DNA of 5,875 nucleotides from Nitriliruptoraceae bacterium (GTDB lineage Bacteria; Actinomycetota; Nitriliruptoria; Nitriliruptorales; Nitriliruptoraceae): the NCBI GenBank assembly GCA_007120565.1, contig SKNK01000257.1:1-5875 (forward strand). Direction: 5' to 3'. The position numbers and the translations under genes were made by a program. The notes under the pieces were generated by a model. That model had not been told where the DNA came from. It saw only the letters and a program-made list of their open reading frames with translations, and did not search any database. Shown in pieces: positions 1 through 5,216 of this stretch; the first letter of the stretch is position 1; each line of letters begins with the position of its first letter.

Positions 1-1393
1 ACAGGCCGATGACGTTGGGGATCGCCATGAGGAAGATCATGGAGTCGGAGATGCCGATGACCGGACCGAGCGAGAGCGAGGCGCCGACGATGACGAACAG
101 GCAGAAGATGACCTTGAACGCGGTCTCCGCTGCCTCACTGTCACCGAACAGGTAGCCGGTCGCCTTCATCCCGTAGTAGCTCCAGGTCAGCATCGTCGAG
201 AACGCGAACGCGATCACGGCGATGGCAAGCACGTTCGGGAACCACGGGATGACCGTGGCGAACGCGGCTGAGGTGAGCGCGACCCCACCGAGCTCCGAGG
301 CAGCCGGGTCGAGGTAGGCGCCGGAGATCACGATGATCAACGCCGTCGCCGTACAGACGATGACGGTGTCGATGAAGGGTTCGAGCAGCGCGACGTGCCC
401 TTCGGTCGACGGGTGGTTGGTCTTGACGGCTGAGTGCGCGATCGCGGCGGAGCCGATGCCGGCCTCGTTGGAGAAGGCCGCTCGCTGGAAGCCGACGATC
501 AGCGCACCGATGATGCCTCCCCCCACGCTGGAGAACCCGAAGGCACCGGCGAAGATCTCGCCGAACGCCGCAGGCACGGCCGGGAGGTTCGCCCCGATGA
601 CCACGACCGCCGCGATGAGGTAGACGGCAGCCATGATGGGGACGAGCTTCTCGGTGACCTTGGCGATCGACTTGATCCCCCCGATGATCACCGCACCGAC
701 GGCGACTGCGAAGGCCAGCCCGACGATCCACCTCAGGTTGACCAGCGGGCTGTCCGCACCGCCGGAGACGGCGATGATCTGCGCGGTGGCCTGGTTGGCC
801 TGGAACATGTTGCCCCCGCCGATCGCACCACCGATCGCGGAGATCGAGAAGAAGATCGCGAGGAACTTGCCCGTGCGGACGCGACCGGTCACCTCGGCGA
901 TGCCCTTCTCGAGGTAGTACATCGGCCCACCGGAGACCGTGCCGTCGGGACGCTCGTGGCGGTACTTCACGCCGAGCGTGCACTCCGCCATCTTGCTGGA
1001 CATGCCGAGGAACCCCGCGATCACCATCCAGACCGTCGCACCGGGTCCACCGAGGGTGATCGCCACCGCGACCCCGGCGATGTTGCCCAGGCCGACCGTG
1101 CCCGAGACGGCCGTCGCGAGCGCCTGGAAGTGGGTGACCTCGCCGGCGTCGGCTGGGTCGGAGTAGTCGCCACGCACCAGCTCCAGGGCGTGCTTGGGGC
1201 CTCGCAGGTTCATGAATCCGAGGTAGTAGGTGAAGAAGGCGCCCGCACCGACCAGCCACAGCACGATGAGCGGCAGGTTCACCCCGGCCACAGGGACCGA
1301 GTAGAAGACGATGCCCTCGATCACCGAGGACACGGGGTTCATGGCATCGCTGATGCGCTCATCGATGCTCTGGGCGAGGATGATCTCCGACAC
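1..1393 (-). CDS. agcS: Sodium:alanine/glycine symporter (AgcS family), C-terminus cut by window edge
   Basis: This is an integral membrane carrier of the alanine/glycine:cation symporter family, which imports alanine or glycine with Na+ (or H+). No stop codon is reached; 464 residues are visible from the GTG start, and family lengths suggest only a few tens of residues are missing. Seen motifs: TAVSGTVGLGNIAG (94-107), GGPMYYLEKG (155-164), the family hallmark AFSNEAGIGSAAIAH (306-320), EPFIDT (338-343) and WSYYG (404-408). Many hydrophobic stretches fit a LeuT-like multi-span protein. The start chosen is GTG at 1393, because a perfect GGAGGAG lies 8 nt upstream; an in-frame ATG at 1417, overlapping the usp stop as ATGA, would add 8 residues but lacks a Shine-Dalgarno. 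The gene lies directly downstream of usp and is probably co-transcribed. The exact amino acid and ion cannot be read from sequence. Confidence 0.95.
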   Translation of the reverse strand, partial: MSEIILAQSIDERISDAMNPVSSVIEGIVFYSVPVAGVNLPLIVLWLVGAGAFFTYYLGFMNLRGPKHALELVRGDYSDPADAGEVTHFQALATAVSGTVGLGNIAGVAVAITLGGPGATVWMVIAGFLGMSSKMAECTLGVKYRHERPDGTVSGGPMYYLEKGIAEVTGRVRTGKFLAIFFSISAIGGAIGGGNMFQANQATAQIIAVSGGADSPLVNLRWIVGLAFAVAVGAVIIGGIKSIAKVTEKLVPIMAAVYLIAAVVVIGANLPAVPAAFGEIFAGAFGFSSVGGGIIGALIVGFQRAAFSNEAGIGSAAIAHSAVKTNHPSTEGHVALLEPFIDTVIVCTATALIIVISGAYLDPAASELGGVALTSAAFATVIPWFPNVLAIAVIAFAFSTMLTWSYYGMKATGYLFGDSEAAETAFKVIFCLFVIVGASLSLGPVIGISDSMIFLMAIPNVIGL

Positions 1394-1401
1394 GTTCGCT
1401 G

Positions 1402-1408
1402 CTCCTCC
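1402..1408 (-). promoter_or_regulatory. Ribosome binding site of agcS
   Basis: GGAGGAG on the minus strand lies 8 nt before the GTG at 1393, inside the short gap after the usp stop codon (1414-1416). It favours the GTG start over the ATG at 1417 and suggests that translation of agcS is coupled to that of usp. Confidence 0.75.
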
Positions 1409-1413
1409 GAGAC

Positions 1414-1845
1414 TCATGGGACCACCGTGACCGGGACGTCGGCGATCTGGATCAGGTGTGAGGGGACGCTGCCGAACAACGCGTTCTTCAGCCGGCTCTC
1501 ACCGGTTCGCCCGACGATGATCTGGCTGGCCCCGTGCTCGCGAGCGAGCTCGGCGAGCAACTCGGACCGATCGCCGTGCTTGGCCACCGGGGTGCACTCC
1601 ACGGCGTCGCCGACGAGTTCGACCGCCGGCTCGAGGATCTGCTCCTGAGCAGCGGCGAGTTCGGCCGCTCGACGCTGTGGGCGTGTCTCGTTCTCCTCCG
1701 GGGTGGTGAACGAGTAGGGCGACCACGGGATGATGTGGGCGATCACCAAGCCCGCCCCAAGTGCGGTGGCGCGCTCACGGGCGAACTCCACCGCCCGCCT
1801 GCTCGCCTCACTGCCGTCGACGCCGACGAGGATCACTGCGGGCAT
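1414..1845 (-). CDS. UspA-type universal stress protein, ATP-binding class
   Basis: This is a single-domain cytoplasmic universal stress protein of 143 residues, a typical length. The first strand and loop read ILVGVDGSEAS (5-15), with the Asp that contacts adenine in this family. The C-terminal half carries the full nucleotide-binding motif G-2X-G-9X-G-S (G112, G115, G125, S126), so it belongs to the ATP-binding class (as in MJ0577 or TeaD). Its last strand, DVPVTVVP, is the usual Usp dimer-edge strand. ATG 1845 is chosen because GGAG lies 6 nt upstream; an ATG at 1857 would add MERG but has no Shine-Dalgarno. The gene is the first of a two-gene unit with agcS. In Halomonas, TeaD is encoded with the TeaABC transporter and modulates it, so a similar role in tuning the symporter is a reasonable inference, not shown here. 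Confidence 0.93.
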   Translation of the reverse strand: MPAVILVGVDGSEASRRAVEFARERATALGAGLVIAHIIPWSPYSFTTPEENETRPQRRAAELAAAQEQILEPAVELVGDAVECTPVAKHGDRSELLAELAREHGASQIIVGRTGESRLKNALFGSVPSHLIQIADVPVTVVP

Positions 1846-1851
1846 GCCACG

Positions 1852-1855
1852 CTCC
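1852..1855 (-). promoter_or_regulatory. Ribosome binding site deciding the usp start
   Basis: GGAG on the minus strand sits 6 nt before the ATG at 1845 and overlaps the alternative ATG at 1857. It supports the shorter protein. The longer form would need leaderless or non-Shine-Dalgarno initiation. Confidence 0.5.
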
Positions 1856-1953
1856 ATCCAGTTGGGAGGGGCGACGCTGGGCCTCGATGCGACCGTCGCG
1901 CACGCCCTACTCCGGCGGATCGCAGGGTCCCTCCACGGCCCGGCGATCGGCGG

Positions 1954-1983
1954 AAGCTACGGAGCGATCAGCGTTGCAAGCAA
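1954..1983 (-). promoter_or_regulatory. Possible promoter of usp-agcS
   Basis: On the minus strand a -35-like TTGCTT (1983-1978) is followed after 18 nt by TAGCTT (1959-1954), which fits the loose actinobacterial -10 form TANNNT. It would give a leader of roughly 100 nt before usp. It lies next to the most A/T-rich spot of the gap (about 1983-1995). The match is weak and was found by eye. Confidence 0.2.
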
Positions 1984-2002
1984 GGGAAATATCTCTGCAA
2001 GC
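1975..2002. repeat. Direct repeat TGCAAGC x2, spaced 21 bp
   Basis: TGCAAGC occurs at 1975-1981 and again at 1996-2002, with start points 21 bp apart, i.e. about two helical turns. The first copy overlaps the candidate -35 of usp-agcS. This geometry would suit two protomers of a regulator bound on the same face of the DNA, but a 7-bp repeat can also arise by chance. Confidence 0.35.
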
Positions 2003-2100
2003 GAACTGCAGGACGACCGCAGGTTCGCCTTGCTATCCGCGAGCGGACCGGGGCCGTCTGCGCCCCACCGTGCCTCGCCCAAGGGCTCCGCGAAAGGGTC

Positions 2101-2148
2101 AGGATCGCCGCTGGGGGCCGCGCACGCAGTATCCACGGGCTCGATCCT
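2101..2148. repeat. Interrupted hairpin
   Basis: AGGATCG (2101-2107) is the exact complement of CGATCCT (2142-2148). Pairing can continue inside with CCG (2108-2110) to CGG (2136-2138) and TGG (2112-2114) to CCA (2133-2135), with small bulges. That gives about 13 pairs closing an 18-base loop. No T-run follows on either strand, so it is not a classical intrinsic terminator. Confidence 0.35.
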
Positions 2149-2187
2149 TCGTCTCCGGACACGACTCGCCAGCCCCCTCCAAGGGCG

Positions 2188-2331
2188 ATCGGCGCCACCG
2201 ACCGGCCGTGAGCGTGCGAAGGGGCCAGTGCGCCCACGCTGTCGGCCGTACGAGTGACCGCACACGTGCTCACGAGCTCCCGCGCATCGACGGTCCGGGG
2301 TGAGCCTCCAGAACCGAACCACGGCGCCGAT
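2188..2331. repeat. 9-bp inverted repeat enclosing other structure
   Basis: ATCGGCGCC at 2188-2196 is the exact complement of GGCGCCGAT at 2323-2331. It encloses the strong hairpin at 2203-2248, so a multi-branched RNA of about 144 nt closed by this stem is conceivable. The core GGCGCC is itself palindromic and GC-rich, so chance pairing is a real alternative. Confidence 0.3.
2203..2248. repeat. Strong inverted repeat downstream of meaB; possible terminator or RNA stem
   Basis: The arms are 2203-2216 and 2235-2248: CGGCCG and AGCGTG pair perfectly with CACGCT and CGGCCG, separated by a 2x2 mismatch (TG/GT), so 12 of 14 positions pair. The loop is 18 nt. It lies 107 bases after the meaB stop on the minus strand. 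No T-tract follows, but actinobacterial terminators often lack one, so ending the thiolase-meaB transcript is a plausible role. Confidence 0.4.
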
Positions 2332-2355
2332 GCACACCCTCGTCCGGATGCGGGA

Positions 2356-3414
2356 TCAGCCCGCGTCCTCCAACGCCTCCAGCAACCGGTCGGCCGCGGT
2401 GTACGGGTCGAGCTCGCGTGCTGCCACCTGTGCCGCGAGATCCTCGAGCACGACGTCGTCGCTGGCATCCAAGCCGGCGAAGCGCCGGCGCACCGCTTCC
2501 AGGGCGATCTCACGGATCGTGTGCGTCGCCCGATCGCGCCGGCGTTGCTCCCGCAGACCCGAGCGGTCGAGGAAGGCGAGGTGGTCGTCGACCGCCTCGG
2601 CCAACTCGTCGAGACCCTCGGCACGCACCGCGACGGTCCGTACGATCGGGGGCCACCACGCGCCCTGGCCGGTTGCACCGGCTACCTCGACGTCGCTGCT
2701 GTCGCGGTCTTCGTCGTCCCCGTCAGGATGGCCATCCGAGCCCGGTGGTGGCGCTTCCAGGGCATGGCCCATCTCCAGCATCCCGCGCAACTCGGACTCC
2801 AACTGACCTGCTCCCCCGCGGTCGGCCTTGTTGATCACGAAGACGTCGGCGACCTCCAGGATCCCAGCCTTGGCCGCCTGCACACCGTCGCCCATGCCTG
2901 GAGCCAGCGAGACGATCGTGGTGTCGGCGGTCGCGGCGATCTCCACCTCGGACTGTCCGACCCCGACCGTCTCCACCAGGATGTCATCGAAGCCGGCGGC
3001 GTCGAGCAGCAGCACCGCTTGCGGGGTCGCGAAGGACAGACCGCCCAGGTGCCCGCGCGAGGCCATCGACCGGATGAACACCTGCGCGTCGGCGTGGTGG
3101 CCCTGCATCCGAACACGGTCGCCCAACAGCGCCCCGCCGGAGAAGGGCGAGGACGGGTCGACGGCCAGCACCGCGACCGACCGGTCCTGCTCACGGAGCT
3201 TGGTGGCGAGCTGATCGGTGAGGGTCGACTTGCCGACACCCGGCGATCCGGTGAGACCGATCACACGGGCCCGTCCGGTGCGCGGGTAGATAGCGGCCAC
3301 GACCTCACGTAGGCGGGCCGGGTCACCGTCCTCGACCACGGTCAGCAGACGCGCGAGCGCCCGCCGTTCACCGCGTTCGAGCCCGGCGATCAGCTTGGGG
3401 ACCTCGACGGTCAC
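2356..3414 (-). CDS. meaB: MeaB/ArgK-type GTPase, chaperone of methylmalonyl-CoA mutase
   Basis: This is a cytoplasmic P-loop GTPase of the MeaB/YgfD/MMAA family (SIMIBI class), which gates loading of adenosylcobalamin into methylmalonyl-CoA mutase and protects it from inactivation. Counting from the upstream GTG at 3420, the motifs are Walker A GSPGVGKST (58-66), AVDPSS with the Mg-linked Asp88 (86-91), the conserved ILVETVGVGQSE (147-158) and the base-specificity motif NKAD (197-200), followed by a helical C-terminal dimerisation part (about 280-354). GTG 3414 is chosen because GGAGG lies 5 nt upstream, giving 352 residues; GTG 3420 would touch that site. An acidic, Gly/Pro-rich insert (about 222-254) makes the protein longer than the usual 320-330. 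It is encoded 52 bases after the thiolase, probably in one operon. The mutase is not in view. Assignment is firm; the mutase partner is inferred from the family. Confidence 0.95.
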   Translation of the reverse strand: MTVEVPKLIAGLERGERRALARLLTVVEDGDPARLREVVAAIYPRTGRARVIGLTGSPGVGKSTLTDQLATKLREQDRSVAVLAVDPSSPFSGGALLGDRVRMQGHHADAQVFIRSMASRGHLGGLSFATPQAVLLLDAAGFDDILVETVGVGQSEVEIAATADTTIVSLAPGMGDGVQAAKAGILEVADVFVINKADRGGAGQLESELRGMLEMGHALEAPPPGSDGHPDGDDEDRDSSDVEVAGATGQGAWWPPIVRTVAVRAEGLDELAEAVDDHLAFLDRSGLREQRRRDRATHTIREIALEAVRRRFAGLDASDDVVLEDLAAQVAARELDPYTAADRLLEALEDAG

Positions 3415-3419
3415 CGTCA

Positions 3420-3424
3420 CCTCC
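3420..3424 (-). promoter_or_regulatory. Ribosome binding site deciding the meaB start
   Basis: GGAGG on the minus strand lies 5 nt before GTG 3414 but runs into the other possible start, GTG 3420. The spacing favours 3414. It sits in the short gap after the thiolase stop, as expected for the second gene of an operon. Confidence 0.6.
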
Positions 3425-3466
3425 GTCTCGTCGCGACCGCCGGGGCAGGTCCGGAGCGTCGTCGGT

Positions 3467-4657
3467 TCAGGCCGGGACCGACAGGGTCAGAGCATCACCC
3501 TGGCCGCCACCACCACACAAGGCTGCGGCGCCCTCGCCGCCGCCCCGCTGCCGGAGCTCGTTGATCAGGGATACCACGATGCGGGCACCGGAGCAGCCGA
3601 TCGGGTGGCCGAGGGCGATGCCTCCGCCGTTGACGTTGACCCGGTCCTCGTCGATGCCGAGGTCACGCTGTGAGGCGACCGCAACCGAAGCGAAGGCCTC
3701 GTTGATCTCGTAGAGGTCGAAGCCGGCCGGGTCGGCGCCGATGCGCTCGGCCGCGTTGCGGATCGCACCCGACGGTTGCAGGTGCAGCGACGCGTCGGGG
3801 CCGGCGACGGTCCCCCAGGAGGTGATCGTCGCGAGGATCGGCAGTCCAAGCTCCTCGGCCTTCTCGCGACTGGCGAGCACCAACGCGGCTGCTCCGTCGG
3901 AGATCTGTGACGCGTTGCCTGCGGTGATGGTGCCGTCCTTGGTGAACGCGGGGCGTAGGCCACCGAGTGACTCGACGGTGGTCCCAGGACGGATCCCCTC
4001 GTCCTCGCTCACGGTGACCGGGTCGCCCTTGCGCTGCGGTACCTCGACCGGCACCACCTCGTCGTCGAAGGCGCCGCGCTTCCAGGCTTCGGCTGCACGC
4101 TCGTGGGAGCGGGCGGACCAGGCGTCCTGGTCCTCACGGGAGATGCCGAGGTTCTTGTCGGTCTGGTAGTTGTCGGTGGCCAGTCCCATGGCACACGCGT
4201 CGAAGGCGCACGTCAGCCCGTCGTGCATCATCACGTCGATCAGCGCGCCATCGCCCATGCGGTAGCCGAACCGGGCCTTGTCGAGCACGTAGGGGGCGGT
4301 GCTCATCGACTCCATGCCGCCGGCCACGATCAGATCGAAGTCTCCGACGCGGATCAGGTCGCGGGCTCGCGCGATCGCGGTCATGCCCGACAGGCAGACC
4401 TTGTTGATCGTCTCGCTGGCGATGTCCATGCCGATCCCGCCGGCGACGGCCGCCTGCCGCGAGGTGATCTGGCCCTGCCCGGCTTGCAGCACGTGACCCA
4501 TCACGACGTACCCGACATCGGACGCGTCGACACCCGAGCTCTCGAGGGCGCCGGCGATGGCCCGGCCCCCGAGATCCATAGCCGACAACGACGACAATCC
4601 GCCCCCGAACCGACCCACCGGCGTCCGGGCGTACCCGGCAACGACGACCTCCCGCAT
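3467..4657 (-). CDS. Acetyl-CoA C-acetyltransferase (thiolase II)
   Basis: This is a biosynthetic-type thiolase that condenses two acetyl-CoA to acetoacetyl-CoA, or the reverse, in the cytoplasm. Its 396 residues match the family (about 390). Every catalytic element is present: the nucleophile Cys88 in NKVCLSGM (86-93), NEAF (319-322), the His351 motif GHPIGCSG (350-357) and Cys381 in CGGGGQG (381-387). The N-terminus REVVVAGYARTPVGRFGG is typical. ATG 4657 is chosen because GAGGAG lies 6 nt upstream; GTG 4687 would add 10 unusual residues. It is followed by meaB on the same strand and faces the epimerase divergently. Its place beside MeaB and epimerase suggests a role in short-chain acyl-CoA catabolism, possibly with polyhydroxyalkanoate or ketone-body turnover; the physiological direction and substrate chain length cannot be told from sequence. 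Confidence 0.95.
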   Translation of the reverse strand: MREVVVAGYARTPVGRFGGGLSSLSAMDLGGRAIAGALESSGVDASDVGYVVMGHVLQAGQGQITSRQAAVAGGIGMDIASETINKVCLSGMTAIARARDLIRVGDFDLIVAGGMESMSTAPYVLDKARFGYRMGDGALIDVMMHDGLTCAFDACAMGLATDNYQTDKNLGISREDQDAWSARSHERAAEAWKRGAFDDEVVPVEVPQRKGDPVTVSEDEGIRPGTTVESLGGLRPAFTKDGTITAGNASQISDGAAALVLASREKAEELGLPILATITSWGTVAGPDASLHLQPSGAIRNAAERIGADPAGFDLYEINEAFASVAVASQRDLGIDEDRVNVNGGGIALGHPIGCSGARIVVSLINELRQRGGGEGAAALCGGGGQGDALTLSVPA

Positions 4658-4663
4658 GACGCG

Positions 4664-4669
4664 CTCCTC
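4664..4669 (-). promoter_or_regulatory. Ribosome binding site deciding the thiolase start
   Basis: GAGGAG on the minus strand is 6 nt before ATG 4657. It lies inside the 5' extension that a start at GTG 4687 would need, and so supports the shorter form, which also matches the usual thiolase N-terminus. Confidence 0.75.
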
Positions 4670-4812
4670 GAACTCGACGATGGCCACAGCGTAGAGGGCC
4701 GGACCGGACCAGCCAGAACCGACCGGCGGTGACCAGTGGATCAGCGTCGCCGGGGCGCCACCGTCAGCGGCGGGTGCGTGCCGGCCTCAGCGGGAGCGAG
4801 GCACACGACCTT

Positions 4813-4842
4813 CAGCCTTCAGCCGATCAGCCTTCAGCCGAT
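4813..4842. repeat. Tandem duplication of a 15-bp unit
   Basis: CAGCCTTCAGCCGAT is repeated exactly at 4813-4827 and 4828-4842, and the unit contains the sub-repeat TTCAGCC. It reads as a replication-slippage product. The stop codon of the small minus-strand ORF (4834-4836) falls within the second copy, so the duplication may have changed the end of that ORF. Confidence 0.85.
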
Positions 4843-4977
4843 GCTCGGAGCGCCGAAGACCAGCAACGCCTCGTACGAGGGAGCCCCTCCGGACCGCAAC
4901 TCGGCTTGGACGCGCCGCATCGTCTCGGCCACGTGGGGCGGCGGCGAGGTGGTCTCAGCAGAAACGGGTGCGTCCAT
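4834..4977 (-). CDS. Possible small protein of 47 residues, unknown
   Basis: This minus-strand ORF from ATG 4977 encodes 47 residues, with a Pro/Thr-rich start and then a likely amphipathic helix (HVAETMRRVQAEL) and a hydrophobic end (YEALLVFGAPSIG). Third positions are about 80 percent G/C, and the residue mix is more protein-like than the Arg-rich translation further upstream in the same frame. Against it: no Shine-Dalgarno precedes the ATG, so it would have to be leaderless, and a plus-strand frame over the same bases (GTG 4736 to 4990) shares its third positions, so codon bias cannot decide the strand. No family is recognised. It would lie ahead of the thiolase on the same strand, 176 bases away. 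Confidence 0.28.
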   Translation of the reverse strand: MDAPVSAETTSPPPHVAETMRRVQAELRSGGAPSYEALLVFGAPSIG

Positions 4978-5021
4978 GGCCACAGCGTGACAGGCGGTAT
5001 CGCTCCACGGAAGGGATGCCG

Positions 5022-5039
5022 GTGCGAACCGTGCGAACC
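5022..5039. repeat. 9-bp tandem repeat
   Basis: GTGCGAACC is repeated head to tail at 5022-5030 and 5031-5039. It lies in the space between the divergent units and directly abuts CCTCCTC (5038-5044), which reads GAGGAGG on the minus strand but has no start codon at a suitable distance. It could be part of an operator; nothing more can be said. Confidence 0.5.
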
Positions 5040-5103
5040 TCCTCAGAGGCCGCTGGGTGCGGCGTGCGAGCCTCGACCGAACCGCGTTCTGGACGCCCGT
5101 CCA

Positions 5104-5177
5104 GGTCGCGATCCACGACCGGTGGGGGCTGACCCAAGGTGCTCCTGGCACCGGCGAGGTGGCAGGATGTGCCTCCT
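5104..5177 (+). promoter_or_regulatory. Run of three hairpins in the epimerase leader
   Basis: Three stems follow each other: GGTCG/CGACC (5104-5108, 5116-5120), GGTGC/GCACC (5138-5142, 5148-5152) and AGGTGGCA/TGCCTCCT with one T-T mismatch (5157-5164, 5170-5177). A further perfect 5-bp stem, GCCGC/GCGGC, is at 5049-5063. If the epimerase transcript starts upstream of 5104 this would be a structured 5' leader. I do not recognise a cobalamin riboswitch (no B12-box) or another known class. GC-rich DNA makes short stems easily, so significance is uncertain. Confidence 0.3.
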
Positions 5178-5205
5178 AGCTGTCTCCGCAGACCATCGCC
5201 GCATC

Positions 5206-5210
5206 GGGAG
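5206..5210 (+). promoter_or_regulatory. Ribosome binding site of the epimerase gene
   Basis: GGGAG lies 6 nt before ATG 5217. It decides against a longer in-frame start near 5139, whose extra 26 residues would cover the hairpin leader and do not look like the family N-terminus. Confidence 0.7.
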
Positions 5211-5216
5211 TACGCC

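Larger units (their letters stand above)
1846..2355. other. Intergenic region between meaB and usp; no convincing gene
   Basis: Both flanking genes are on the minus strand, so this 510-base stretch should hold the end of the thiolase-meaB transcript and the promoter of usp-agcS. Open frames exist on both strands, but their translations are rich in Arg, Pro, Ser and Gly, lack ribosome binding sites and lack the strong G/C third-position bias of the real genes. The best of them, minus strand 1957-2337, has clearly weaker third-position bias. What can be seen are direct repeats near 1975-2002, hairpins at 2101-2148 and 2203-2248, and a 9-bp inverted repeat at 2188/2331. I found no tRNA and no recognisable glycine riboswitch, which often precedes symporters of this family. 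Confidence 0.6.
4680..4988. repeat. 13-bp direct repeat, 296 bp apart
   Basis: ATGGCCACAGCGT occurs exactly at 4680-4692 and 4976-4988. On the minus strand (ACGCTGTGGCCAT) one copy lies 22-35 nt before the thiolase ATG and the other spans the ATG of the small ORF at 4977. It may be a shared leader element, a remnant of duplication, or chance. Confidence 0.4.
4658..5216. other. Divergent intergenic region between thiolase and epimerase genes
   Basis: This 559-base region must hold the promoters for the leftward thiolase-meaB unit and the rightward epimerase. I could not identify a convincing -35/-10 pair on either strand. Apart from a doubtful 47-codon ORF it contains a 15-bp tandem duplication (4813-4842), a 13-bp direct repeat (4680-4692 and 4976-4988), a 9-bp tandem repeat (5022-5039), a 6-bp inverted repeat CCGGCG/CGCCGG (4723-4728, 4748-4753) and several hairpins from 5049 to 5177. 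Long open frames on the plus strand here translate to Arg/Pro/Ser-rich sequence and look spurious. Confidence 0.6.

Noticed and set aside
141..1259. Long minus-strand frame of 372 codons
   Set aside because: It is a shifted frame within agcS; the translation is Arg/Gly-rich, while the true frame shows the full symporter motifs.
434..1648. Long plus-strand frame of 404 codons
   Set aside because: It lies antisense to agcS and usp and encodes a His/Asp/Arg/Gly-rich sequence with no family features; it is a by-product of high GC.
1957..2337. Minus-strand frame of 126 codons in the meaB-usp gap
   Set aside because: Its first half is Arg-rich, it lacks a ribosome binding site, third-position G/C bias is weaker than in the real genes, and it crosses the inverted repeats.
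1846..2355. Glycine riboswitch or tRNA in the gap before usp-agcS
   Set aside because: I looked for the conserved glycine-aptamer core and for a tRNA T-loop with matching acceptor stem on both strands and found neither.
2254..3312. Plus-strand frame of 352 codons opposite meaB
   Set aside because: It is the antisense of a firmly identified GTPase gene and has no recognisable domain.
4103..4732. Plus-strand frame opposite the thiolase
   Set aside because: Antisense shadow of a complete thiolase with all catalytic residues.
5044..5216. Cobalamin riboswitch before the epimerase
   Set aside because: No B12-box or associated conserved core is present and the hairpins do not match its architecture.
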